A stretch of DNA of 13,735 nucleotides from Cytophagales bacterium (GTDB lineage: Bacteria; Bacteroidota; Bacteroidia; Cytophagales; Cyclobacteriaceae), in the NCBI GenBank assembly GCA_003500135.1, contig DNTA01000048.1:1-13735 (forward strand), given 5' to 3'. Position 1 is the first letter of the stretch. Each line of letters begins with the position of its first letter. Of this stretch, positions 1 to 7,315 are shown in pieces. Both the position numbers and the translations under genes were made by a program. The notes beneath the pieces were generated by a model. It was not told the DNA's origin and made no database searches. It was given only the letters and a program-made list of their open reading frames with translations.

Positions 1-1115
1 CTAAAAAACTCCGGTATCTCCGCCATGCCCGCCATGCCAAACCTGATCAATTCAACTATGGCCACACCGGATAAAAGCCCGACGTAACCTGCTAAAACAG
101 TTATAGCAATTGATTCCTGAAGGAATAAACCTATAATGGAACCTGGTGTGGCGCCCAGTGCTTTTCGTACCCCGATTTCACGCGTTCGCTCTTTGGCTAC
201 AATCAACATGATGTTGGATACCCCGACTATTCCGGCTACAATGGTGCCGATACCGACTACCCATAAAAAAGCTTTAATTCCTGTGAACAGGTTTAAAAAT
301 CTTTGGTAAAATTCCACCGCATTCTGCACAAAAATTGCCCTGGGGTCATCGGGTGAAAAAACATGTCGTTCTGATAGTATATTGGTTGCTTGTTCTGCCA
401 TGGCGGTGGCCTCCTTTACCGATGCGTCGCCAACTGTAAACATAATCCTGTTCACGCGATCGCCACCACCATATACCATTTGAGCAGTGGTAATCGGGAT
501 GTAGATATTACGAACTTCATTTTCACCACCTTCATCTTCATAAATACCTACTACCTTGTACAATATTCCGTTTACATTGATCCATTTTCCTATCGGATCT
601 ACTCCTTCTTCAAATAATGCCTCTACTACTTTAGTGCCTATGGCGGTCACCTTACGACGCTCCAGCAGGTCAATATCATTAAGAAATCTGCCTTCGGTAA
701 TGATGGTCTTTTCCAGGTACCGGTGTGCCGGGTGACATCCTCGCACATTGAACGATGAGTATTTGCCTTTGTAACGAACTGTATATTCCCCCTGGATGTA
801 GTAACGGGCCGTAATGTGTTCAACTCCTTCAATTTGTTTGGCTATTGCATTAAAATCCCGGTTGTCGAGTTGTATTCTTCTTCCTGTGTTCATGCCTTTG
901 TAGGGCATACTTACCTGTCCGGGCCTGATCCATATGGAATTCATGGCATCATCTCGAAACTGATATTTAACGCCGTTTTGAAGCCCGGTGCCCGCACCCA
1001 GTAAAACGACCAATAAGAATATCCCCCACGAAACGCTGAATGCGGTAAGAAAGGTACGCAATTTATTGCGCCTTATGGTGTAGTAAATCTCTTGCCAACG
1101 GTCTATACTAAACAT
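1..1115 (-). CDS. MacB/FtsX-type ABC transporter permease (partial, 3' end beyond the window)
   Basis: Reading the minus strand from the ATG at 1115 gives 371 codons with no stop up to the window edge, so the C-terminus is missing, probably only a few tens of residues given a usual length near 400-415. The protein has a short cytoplasmic N-terminus (FSIDRWQEIYYTIRRNKLR), a first membrane helix at about residues 20-42, a large extracytoplasmic domain of the MacB periplasmic core type at about 45-280, and C-terminal helices. The family hallmark VSNIMLIVAKERTREIGVRK followed by ALGATP lies between helices 2 and 3. MacB/LolCE-type permeases work with a LolD-like ATPase to move lipoproteins, peptides or drugs by mechanotransmission. 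The start is 9 bases after the stop of the ATPase gene, so the two are an operon. The substrate cannot be told from the sequence. No Shine-Dalgarno sequence is visible. Confidence 0.9.
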   Translation of the reverse strand, partial: MFSIDRWQEIYYTIRRNKLRTFLTAFSVSWGIFLLVVLLGAGTGLQNGVKYQFRDDAMNSIWIRPGQVSMPYKGMNTGRRIQLDNRDFNAIAKQIEGVEHITARYYIQGEYTVRYKGKYSSFNVRGCHPAHRYLEKTIITEGRFLNDIDLLERRKVTAIGTKVVEALFEEGVDPIGKWINVNGILYKVVGIYEDEGGENEVRNIYIPITTAQMVYGGGDRVNRIMFTVGDASVKEATAMAEQATNILSERHVFSPDDPRAIFVQNAVEFYQRFLNLFTGIKAFLWVVGIGTIVAGIVGVSNIMLIVAKERTREIGVRKALGATPGSIIGLFLQESIAITVLAGYVGLLSGVAIVELIRFGMAGMAEIPEFF

Positions 1116-1124
1116 AAAATAAAT

Positions 1125-1808
1125 TTATTGGGGCATTTCCACTTCTTCGTCAATGATCACACCATCGTGAAGCCTGATTATGCGTTCCGTTTTGTGGGCA
1201 ATGTCATTCTCGTGGGTCACGATCAAAATCGTTTTTCCGGCATCGTTTACCCGTTTAAAGATCTCCATTACTTCATAAGAGGTGGTGGAATCAAGGGCTC
1301 CTGTCGGTTCATCGGCCAAAATGATTTTGGGTTCGGCAATCAATGACCTTGCAATGGCCACTCTTTGTTTTTGACCTCCCGACATTTCACTAGGCATATG
1401 ATCGGCCCAATCTTTTAAGCCCACCATTTCCAACAGTTCAAGCGCTTTCATATTTCTTTTTTTGCGGCTTACCTTTTGATAATAAAGCGGTAAGGCCACA
1501 TTTTCCATGGCGTTTTTAAAGGACAAAAGGTTAAACGACTGAAAGACGAATCCAATAAACCTGTTTCGGTAGAAGGCGGCCTGCTTTTCTGATAAACTTT
1601 GGATCAGGGTGTCTGAAAGATGATAGGTCCCATTGTCGTAAGAATCCAATATGCCGAGGATATTTAATAAAGTTGATTTACCGGAACCCGATGATCCCAT
1701 AATGGCGACAAGTTCACCTTGCTCAACTTCCATGTTGATGCCTTTAAGTACAGGAAGCGGTCGGTGTCCGACCTGGTAGGATTTGGTGATCTCTTTAAGT
1801 TGTATCAT
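1125..1808 (-). CDS. ABC transporter ATP-binding protein, MacB/LolD family
   Basis: This 227-residue protein is a complete single nucleotide-binding domain. Visible motifs are Walker A GSSGSGKST (38-46), Q-loop Q90, signature MSGGQ (142-146), Walker B IILADE (162-167), the family's PTGALDS D-loop region (168-174) and H-loop H199. PTGALD and the overall length are typical of the MacB/LolD/FtsE-like group, which powers extracytoplasmic export or lipoprotein release instead of substrate import. It is the first gene of the pair and the permease starts 9 bases downstream. The start at 1808 gives MIQLKEITKSY, the normal family beginning. AGAGG lies one base before the ATG, too close to be a normal Shine-Dalgarno sequence. 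Substrate unknown. Confidence 0.93.
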   Translation of the reverse strand: MIQLKEITKSYQVGHRPLPVLKGINMEVEQGELVAIMGSSGSGKSTLLNILGILDSYDNGTYHLSDTLIQSLSEKQAAFYRNRFIGFVFQSFNLLSFKNAMENVALPLYYQKVSRKKRNMKALELLEMVGLKDWADHMPSEMSGGQKQRVAIARSLIAEPKIILADEPTGALDSTTSYEVMEIFKRVNDAGKTILIVTHENDIAHKTERIIRLHDGVIIDEEVEMPQ

Positions 1809-2099
1809 ACCTCTTGGTTTAATGTTTTAAATCTATTGATAATACTATGCCAAAAACAGGATTATTTGATTTTGAGGGGCCCAGCTTACATAAGCGGAAA
1901 ACAGCGCAAAAAATTGTTCACATTCGAACACCCGCCATGTGCGATATCGCGCAGAAAAGTACGGATACTTTGTAAATATAAGTATTGAATTTATCGGGCC
2001 ACAGGTCGGATTTATAGAGAATCGGCTACTTTTTGTCCTTTAATTTTGAATAGGTGTCTTAAATATATGTATTTTGCAGATTATTGAGTTGATTTTTTA
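1809..2099. other. Divergent intergenic region between ABC exporter and barrel protein gene
   Basis: These 291 bases separate two divergently transcribed genes and must hold both promoters. They contain a perfect 10-base palindrome GCGATATCGC (1941-1950), an imperfectly spaced inverted repeat TGTTC-N6-GAACA (1915-1930), and one exact TAnnTTTG match on the plus strand at 2041-2048. No ORF with coding character is seen. Confidence 0.5.
2041..2048 (+). promoter_or_regulatory. Possible -7 promoter element for the barrel protein gene
   Basis: TAATTTTG matches the Bacteroidota -7 consensus TAnnTTTG exactly and sits 51 bases before the ATG at 2100. No good TTG/TTTG lies at the usual 17-23 base distance upstream. 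An alternative is TTG at 2046-2048 with the imperfect TATTTTG at 2070-2076. The call is weak because the region is AT-rich. Confidence 0.22.
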
Positions 2100-3137
2100 A
2101 TGTCCAGATTACTATATATTTTATTTTTTTTATTGATATCTGGCCCGTTAATGGCGCAACAGGGGTTCAATCCGTATAAAGGCTATTGGGAGCCCGAAAT
2201 TAAAAGAAGTCCTTTTCGCGCTATCCTCAATAAATTTTCACTGAACGTTTCAGGTGGCTACGGTGCCACTTTCTACAAACACGACCTGGGCAACAGCGCT
2301 GTACTGGATAATGAAAATCAATTGGTGATACTTAGCGCATATGGATTAAGTGGCGACTCGCTGAATTATTCTGGTGTAGTGAACTGGTTAAATAATCCGC
2401 AAGAGGTAAATGGAAGTATTTTTGTCGATAGTACTACCAACTATGCTATTCTATCTCCAGATTCGGGCGCGGTGGCATACAATGGTATTGGATCGAGCAT
2501 ACCCATCACTGTTAGTATTCATCTTGACCTCGATAGATTTAGGGTGGGGGCAGGTATCACCTATGAATTACATGGAATAAAAAGACTAAAGCCCGTCGAA
2601 CAAGGCGCTTTTGATTACAGGTCGAATTTTTCTACGACCAGGTATTTGAAATATTTCGCCACATTTGGTGGTATGATTTACAATTGGAAGGGTTGGGTAT
2701 ACCATGCCGACTTACAAATTGGTGCAACCAATTATAATAGTGATTATGGAAATATTGCCAAAGGGATGTTTTTCAATATAGGCGTTCCGATTGAATACCG
2801 ACTATCAGAATACTTCTTCTTTTTTGCCAGGCCCTCATTCGAATACAAGAGGTACACAGTTAATTTACCTCAGGTTCAGGGTGATTTACCTTATGCAACA
2901 AGCGTTTCACATCCCCAACCTGCTTTATTCGTAAATTTTGGTATCAGATTGAAATTTCCTGAGGTACCGAGATGTCCGATTAAATCATGCAAGACTCAAA
3001 TGAAGCATGTACATGGCAATCATGAATATCGTGGTCAGCCTTTTTATAAGGAACAAAATCCAAAAATTGGTGAGTTGTACCCAGAATTCTATCGTCGAAA
3101 AGGGAAAAATAAGCGCCAGTTGGATGGGGGGCAATAG
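2100..3137 (+). CDS. Secreted/outer-membrane beta-barrel-like protein with C-terminal Cys/His-rich tail
   Basis: This 345-residue protein was not recognised as a named family. Residues 1-19 form a clear signal peptide (positive Ser-Arg start, Leu/Phe/Ile-rich core, LMA followed by QQ, a common Bacteroidota cleavage site). From about residue 45 to 290 there are alternating hydrophobic/polar strands rich in aromatic residues (for example FRVGAGITYELHGI, GWVYHADLQIGATNY, PALFVNFGIRLKFP), as in small outer-membrane barrels. The last 55 residues do not look like a barrel: they are basic and carry C292-x4-C297 followed by H303, H305 and H308 and then EYRGQPFY and QNPKIGE, ending in a Lys/Arg-rich stretch. 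Barrel strands normally end at the C-terminus, so this tail is an added element. The tail could bind a metal or another envelope component (inference). The gene is monocistronic between the ABC exporter and gyrA. Confidence 0.72.
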   Translation: MSRLLYILFFLLISGPLMAQQGFNPYKGYWEPEIKRSPFRAILNKFSLNVSGGYGATFYKHDLGNSAVLDNENQLVILSAYGLSGDSLNYSGVVNWLNNPQEVNGSIFVDSTTNYAILSPDSGAVAYNGIGSSIPITVSIHLDLDRFRVGAGITYELHGIKRLKPVEQGAFDYRSNFSTTRYLKYFATFGGMIYNWKGWVYHADLQIGATNYNSDYGNIAKGMFFNIGVPIEYRLSEYFFFFARPSFEYKRYTVNLPQVQGDLPYATSVSHPQPALFVNFGIRLKFPEVPRCPIKSCKTQMKHVHGNHEYRGQPFYKEQNPKIGELYPEFYRRKGKNKRQLDGGQ

Positions 3138-3152
3138 TTGGTTCTACAACAA

Positions 3153-3181
3153 TTTGGTATAATACACACCTAATATTTTTC
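3153..3181 (+). promoter_or_regulatory. Possible promoter for gyrA
   Basis: TTTG at 3153-3156 is followed after 17 bases by TATTTTTC at 3174-3181, one base off the Bacteroidota -7 consensus TAnnTTTG. The spacing is at the short end of what is accepted for the phylum. It would give a leader of about 165 bases containing the palindrome at 3272-3283. The region is AT-rich, so chance matches are likely. Confidence 0.25.
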
Positions 3182-3271
3182 AAAGTCCAACCTTAATTTT
3201 ACTTCATACAAAGTCCTTATCTGCTTATTTATCAATTCATTGGTACAATGCCGTGAATTTGGCTCGAAAAT

Positions 3272-3283
3272 TGATAATTATCA
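3272..3283. repeat. Perfect 12-base palindrome TGATAATTATCA upstream of gyrA
   Basis: TGATAATTATCA reads the same on both strands and lies 68 bases before the gyrA start codon, between the candidate promoter and the ORF. It could be an operator half-site pair for a dimeric regulator. It resembles part of a Fur box but lacks the 7-1-7 spacing. Confidence 0.4.
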
Positions 3284-3351
3284 TTAACAGTGTTGGATTA
3301 TTTTATGTAAATTGCCGCGAATTTTTGCGAGACAACACGAAATAATTTTTT

Positions 3352-5883
3352 ATGGCCGAAGGAGCTAATGAAAATATCATTCCGATTAATATAGAAGATG
3401 AAATGAGGGGTGCCTACATCGATTATTCGATGTCAGTTATTATCTCAAGGGCGCTTCCTGATGTTCGGGATGGTTTGAAGCCGGTACACCGACGGATTTT
3501 ATTTGGAATGCTGGAGTTGGGGGTAAACTATAACAGGCCCTATAAAAAATCTGCCAGAATAGTTGGAGAAGTATTAGGTAAATATCACCCGCATGGTGAT
3601 GCAGCAGTATACGACACTATGGTCCGTATGGCCCAGGAGTGGTCGTTGAGGTATCCACTAGTTGATGGCCAGGGCAACTTTGGGTCCATAGATGGTGATT
3701 CGCCCGCCGCAATGCGTTATACTGAAGCCCGTTTGCGCCGTATTGCTGAAGAGATGTTGAACGACATCAATAAAAATACGGTAGATTTCCAGCCAAACTT
3801 TGACGACTCATTAAAAGAACCTACTGTATTACCGGCAAACCTGCCTAACTTATTATTAAATGGCGCTTCGGGTATAGCTGTAGGTATGGCTACCAATATG
3901 CCCCCACACAATGTAACGGAGGTGGTGAATGGCATTTGTGCTTATATCGATAACCAAGATATCACGGTTGATGAGTTAATGGAGCACATTTCTGCTCCTG
4001 ATTTTCCAACCGGTGGCATCATTTATGGCTACCAGGGTGTTCAAAACGCATTCAGAACAGGAAGAGGCCGGGTGGTAATGCGGGCTAAAGCAACCTTTGA
4101 GACCAATAAAGCAGGAAAAGACCAGATAATTGTTACAGAAATACCTTACCAGGTGAATAAAGCTTCAATGATCGAAAAGACGGCTGCCCTGGTTAATGAG
4201 AAAAAAATTGAGGGTATTTCTGATATTAGAGACGAGTCCGACCGACAGGGATTACGTGTGGTGTACGATTTGAAAAGAGACGCCATACCAAATATTGTTC
4301 TAAATAAGCTTTTCAAATACACTCAATTACAAAGTTCATTCGGAGTAAATAACGTTGCGCTCGTAAAAGGTCGTCCGAGGACACTTAACTTAAGGGATAT
4401 TATCCAGTACTATGTCGAGCACCGGCATGAAGTAATTACAAGAAGAACCCAATATGAATTGGATGAGGCCGAAAAAAGGGCTCATATTCTACAGGGTTAT
4501 TTAATTGCCCTGGACAATCTGGATGAGGTGATCAAATTGATACGCGAATCACGCGATCCGGATACAGCCAGAGAAGGGCTGATGACCAACTTTGAGTTGA
4601 GTGAGATACAGGCAAGGGCCATTCTTGATATGCGACTTCAGAGGCTTACCGGCCTGGAGCGTGAGAAGATCCAGAAAGAATATGAGGAAGTGATGGCGTT
4701 GATTGAAGATTTGAAAGATATTCTTTCTAATGAGACTCGCCGGATGCAATTGATCAAAGACGAATTACTCGTAGTTAAGGACCGTTATGGCGATGAACGC
4801 CGCACTGAAATAGTTCACAGCGCAGAGGATATTGACATTGAGGACATTATTCCTGATGAAGAAATGGTGATTACCGTTTCCCATGAAGGTTACATAAAAA
4901 GAACACCATTAACCGAGTTCAGGACGCAAGGCCGTGGAGGAGTTGGTAGTAGGGGGGTTTCTACTAAAGATGATGACTTTACAGAACACCTTTTTGTAGC
5001 AACCAACCATAATTATCTGCTCATATTCACCCACTACGGAAAAATATTCTGGCTAAAAGTGTATGAAGTACCTGAAGGAGCCAAGATTTCCAAGGGTAGA
5101 CCTCTTCAGAACCTGATCAATATCGAATCGGGTGATAGTGTACGGGCGGTAATTAATGTCAAAACACTATCTGATGATGATTATATTAATAATAATTTCC
5201 TTGTCATGGTTACGGAGCGAGGTACGATTAAGAAAACATCATTGGAAGCTTATTCACGTCCTCGTGCCAATGGTATTAATGCCATTACAATAAATGTAGG
5301 TGATCGTTTACTTCAGGTGCATCTGACCAATGGCGATAACCATATTATAATAGGTGTAAAATCCGGACGTGCCATACGTTTCCATGAATCTCAGGTAAGA
5401 GCTATGGGTCGGTTAGCGGCCGGAGTAAGAAGTGTAAGCCTGGATGACGAAAATGATAAAGTAGTGGGCATGATTTGTATAGAAAGAGAAGATGCCCATG
5501 TGCTTGTGGTTTCCGAAAAAGGCTATGGTAAAAGATCATTGGTAAACGAATACCGAATTACTAAGCGAGGTGGTAAAGGCGTAAAAACACTAAATGTAAC
5601 TGAAAAGACCGGTGACCTGGTAGCGATCAAGGAAGTAAGCGACAGAGATGAAATCATGATCGTTAACAGGTCGGGAATCACGATCCGGATGGCTATTAAA
5701 GACCTAAGGATAATGGGCCGCGCTACCCAAGGTGTACGCCTGATCAAACTTAATAAAGATGATATCATATCATCTGTAGAGGTGATCAGGATTGAAGAAG
5801 TTGCTCAGGAAGCAGAAGACGCTGCTGAGGACGACGATCCGGAAGGAAATAATGATGAAAATAATCAAAATGAGGGGCAATAA
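3352..5883 (+). CDS. gyrA: DNA gyrase subunit A
   Basis: GyrA is the cleavage-religation subunit of type II topoisomerase gyrase (A2B2), which adds negative supercoils using ATP hydrolysed by GyrB; gyrB is not in this window. The 843-residue protein has the family start ([20 protein letters not shown]), catalytic tyrosine Y123 within [10 protein letters not shown], and the quinolone-pocket loop [10 protein letters not shown] at residues 79-88. At the Escherichia coli Ser83 position there is Ala84, while the Asp87 equivalent D88 is kept. The coiled-coil/tower region spans about 370-500 and the C-terminal wrapping domain about 510-810. The canonical GyrA box position in blade 1 reads QGRGGVG (526-532), a variant of QRRGGKG; a second RGGKG lies at 739-743. 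A strongly acidic, Asn/Glu-rich tail follows from about 813. The RGG motifs and length favour GyrA over ParC. The ATG at 3352 follows an A/T-rich leader without a Shine-Dalgarno sequence. Confidence 0.96.
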   Translation: MAEGANENIIPINIEDEMRGAYIDYSMSVIISRALPDVRDGLKPVHRRILFGMLELGVNYNRPYKKSARIVGEVLGKYHPHGDAAVYDTMVRMAQEWSLRYPLVDGQGNFGSIDGDSPAAMRYTEARLRRIAEEMLNDINKNTVDFQPNFDDSLKEPTVLPANLPNLLLNGASGIAVGMATNMPPHNVTEVVNGICAYIDNQDITVDELMEHISAPDFPTGGIIYGYQGVQNAFRTGRGRVVMRAKATFETNKAGKDQIIVTEIPYQVNKASMIEKTAALVNEKKIEGISDIRDESDRQGLRVVYDLKRDAIPNIVLNKLFKYTQLQSSFGVNNVALVKGRPRTLNLRDIIQYYVEHRHEVITRRTQYELDEAEKRAHILQGYLIALDNLDEVIKLIRESRDPDTAREGLMTNFELSEIQARAILDMRLQRLTGLEREKIQKEYEEVMALIEDLKDILSNETRRMQLIKDELLVVKDRYGDERRTEIVHSAEDIDIEDIIPDEEMVITVSHEGYIKRTPLTEFRTQGRGGVGSRGVSTKDDDFTEHLFVATNHNYLLIFTHYGKIFWLKVYEVPEGAKISKGRPLQNLINIESGDSVRAVINVKTLSDDDYINNNFLVMVTERGTIKKTSLEAYSRPRANGINAITINVGDRLLQVHLTNGDNHIIIGVKSGRAIRFHESQVRAMGRLAAGVRSVSLDDENDKVVGMICIEREDAHVLVVSEKGYGKRSLVNEYRITKRGGKGVKTLNVTEKTGDLVAIKEVSDRDEIMIVNRSGITIRMAIKDLRIMGRATQGVRLIKLNKDDIISSVEVIRIEEVAQEAEDAAEDDDPEGNNDENNQNEGQ

Positions 5884-5910
5884 ATTTTAAACAATTAAAC
5901 TTTATTCTAT

Positions 5911-7083
5911 ATGAAAAAAGTTAGCATAGCAATTATATTAACATTAATGATGACGAGCGTTGCCTTCGCTCAGTATGAACCAAAAGGTAAAATCAGCAAG
6001 GCCGAATCAGCCTTAAACAGTGGAGACCTTGACGAAGCAAAAGCCGAAGTAGATCTGGCCTTTGAGGTAAATAATAAAGGCAAGGTGAAAGATGACTCCA
6101 AAAGTTGGTACGTTAGGGGAGATGTTTATAAAGCAATTTTCCTGGACGATTCAACGGAATTTCAAAACCTTTCAGATAATGCTTTGGATATTGCCACTGA
6201 GTCCTATAGAAAGGCTATGGAAATGGAGAAAGAAACTTCTCCTTTTTATCAATTTTCCATGACCGCTTTGAATCAATTATATGGCGTGGTGATGAATGAA
6301 GGAGCGGCATTTTACAATGAAGGCAAATATGCAGAAGCTTTTGATAAATTCAAGCTTGGCCTTGAAGTGTTTCCTGATGACACAACGGCCTATTTATATG
6401 CCGGTACCTCAGCACAACAAGCAGAGATGTACGAGGAGTCACTTAAGATGTATGAAGGTTTAATCGAGACCGGAAATGCAGATGCCGACGTCTATAAAGC
6501 TGTTATATACCTTTACAAGACGCAGTTCGAAAATATTGATAAAGTAGTGGAGTACTGTAATAAAGGTGTTGAGAAATTCCCTGAAGATGAAGCATTTGTA
6601 CAGGAAAAAATCACTACGCTAATTGTAGCTGAAAGGGCTGATGAAGCCGAGAAAGAATTGAAAGCGGCCATTGAAAATGATCCTGACAATGCGGTGTTAT
6701 ATTATCAATTGGGTTATTTATACGATGATCAGCAGGAAGAAGTAGAAAAAGCTTTCGAAGCCTATAAAAACGCCATTGATGTTGACCCTGATTACTTTGA
6801 GGCCAACTTCAACGCAGGTGTAATTTATTACAATAAAGCAGCAGATATTCTAAAGGAGTTGAACAACATGTCTATCAAGGAATACAACAAAAACGAAACT
6901 GCTTATATGGAAAGGGCCAAAGTAGAATTTGAAAAGGCACTTCCTTATCTGGAAAAAGCATATGAGTTGCAACCGGATGATATACAGATCATGGAAACCT
7001 TGGAAGGATTGTATATCCGACTGAAAATGAACGAAAAGGCCGAAGAACTTGATAAAAAGATCAAGGAGATAAGAGGCGAGTAA
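5911..7083 (+). CDS. Secreted tetratricopeptide-repeat protein downstream of gyrA
   Basis: This 390-residue protein begins with a signal peptide (residues 1-20, MKKVSIAIILTLMM then VAFA followed by QY), so the mature chain should lie in the periplasm or be anchored outside the inner membrane. The rest is almost entirely helical, with tetratricopeptide repeats clearest at about 125-390; examples are GKYAEAFDKFKLGLEVFPDD, ADEAEKELKAAIENDPDNA, EKAFEAYKNAIDVDPDYFEA and ALPYLEKAYELQPDD. TPR proteins are scaffolds for protein-protein contacts, and no catalytic motif is seen. It starts 27 bases after the gyrA stop with no terminator or promoter between them, so it is probably cotranscribed with gyrA, and a strong terminator follows. 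A link to gyrase function is unlikely because one protein is cytoplasmic and the other exported. The partner is unknown. Confidence 0.85.
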   Translation: MKKVSIAIILTLMMTSVAFAQYEPKGKISKAESALNSGDLDEAKAEVDLAFEVNNKGKVKDDSKSWYVRGDVYKAIFLDDSTEFQNLSDNALDIATESYRKAMEMEKETSPFYQFSMTALNQLYGVVMNEGAAFYNEGKYAEAFDKFKLGLEVFPDDTTAYLYAGTSAQQAEMYEESLKMYEGLIETGNADADVYKAVIYLYKTQFENIDKVVEYCNKGVEKFPEDEAFVQEKITTLIVAERADEAEKELKAAIENDPDNAVLYYQLGYLYDDQQEEVEKAFEAYKNAIDVDPDYFEANFNAGVIYYNKAADILKELNNMSIKEYNKNETAYMERAKVEFEKALPYLEKAYELQPDDIQIMETLEGLYIRLKMNEKAEELDKKIKEIRGE

Positions 7084-7109
7084 ATTATGTTTTCATGATT
7101 AAATATTTT

Positions 7110-7140
7110 AAAGCCGATAAACCAATTATCGGCTTTTTTT
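7110..7140 (+). terminator. Rho-independent terminator of the gyrA-TPR operon
   Basis: A perfect 11-bp stem, AAAGCCGATAA pairing with TTATCGGCTTT, has a 5-base loop (7121-7125) and runs into seven T residues. It lies 27 bases after the TPR gene stop codon. Confidence 0.93.
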
Positions 7141-7174
7141 GTGACTGCATATTGATGATTTTTAAATTACAGGA

Positions 7175-7201
7175 TCATTACCGATGTTTATTTGGTAATG
7201 A
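7175..7201. repeat. Inverted repeat TCATTACC-N11-GGTAATGA, candidate operator
   Basis: Two perfect 8-base arms at 7175-7182 and 7194-7201 are separated by 11 bases. The arm centres are 19 bases apart, near two helical turns, as expected for a dimeric regulator. The right arm overlaps the TTTG of the candidate transporter promoter by its last base, and the spacer contains the rest of that TTTG. It could instead form an RNA hairpin, but it has no T tail and lies upstream of the predicted transcription start. Confidence 0.45.
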
Positions 7202-7222
7202 AGTGAACTAGTATTAGCTTTA
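7191..7222 (+). promoter_or_regulatory. Candidate promoter of the peptide transporter gene
   Basis: TTTG at 7191-7194, then 20 bases, then TAGCTTTA at 7215-7222 fit the Bacteroidota -33 TTTG / -7 TAnnTTTG pattern with one mismatch in the last base. The predicted start near 7228 gives a leader of about 88 bases. It lies between the upstream terminator and the transporter ATG, where a promoter is needed. Confidence 0.42.
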
Positions 7223-7315
7223 GCACGATTATTTTTTGGTTGACCAATCCAATGCGTTGAGTTCAACATATATTAAGTTTTTTAAATTACCTTAAACCTG
7301 GAATAGTATAGCTAT

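Larger units (their letters stand above)
3138..3351. other. Intergenic region upstream of gyrA
   Basis: These 214 bases show no terminator hairpin for the preceding gene and no convincing ORF. They contain a candidate promoter at 3153-3181 and a perfect 12-base palindrome at 3272-3283, each reported separately. Confidence 0.5.

Noticed and set aside
647..832. 61-residue minus-strand ORF inside the permease region
   Set aside because: It is out of frame with the ABC permease, which translates cleanly across the same bases with family motifs on both sides.
1719..1988. 89-residue plus-strand ORF crossing the ABC ATPase start and intergenic region
   Set aside because: It is antisense to the conserved Walker A region, has no domain and no ribosome site.
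3181..3215. Direct repeat CAAAGTCC (two copies) downstream of the barrel gene
   Set aside because: Only two 8-base copies with no periodic spacing or structure, so chance is the simplest explanation.
3272..3283. Fur box upstream of gyrA
   Set aside because: The palindrome shares TGATAAT/ATTATCA-like arms but lacks the 7-1-7 spacing, and gyrA is not an expected Fur target.
7155..7211. 18-codon ORF in the transporter upstream region
   Set aside because: It has no ribosome site, its composition is not distinctive, and it overlaps the inverted repeat and promoter candidate.
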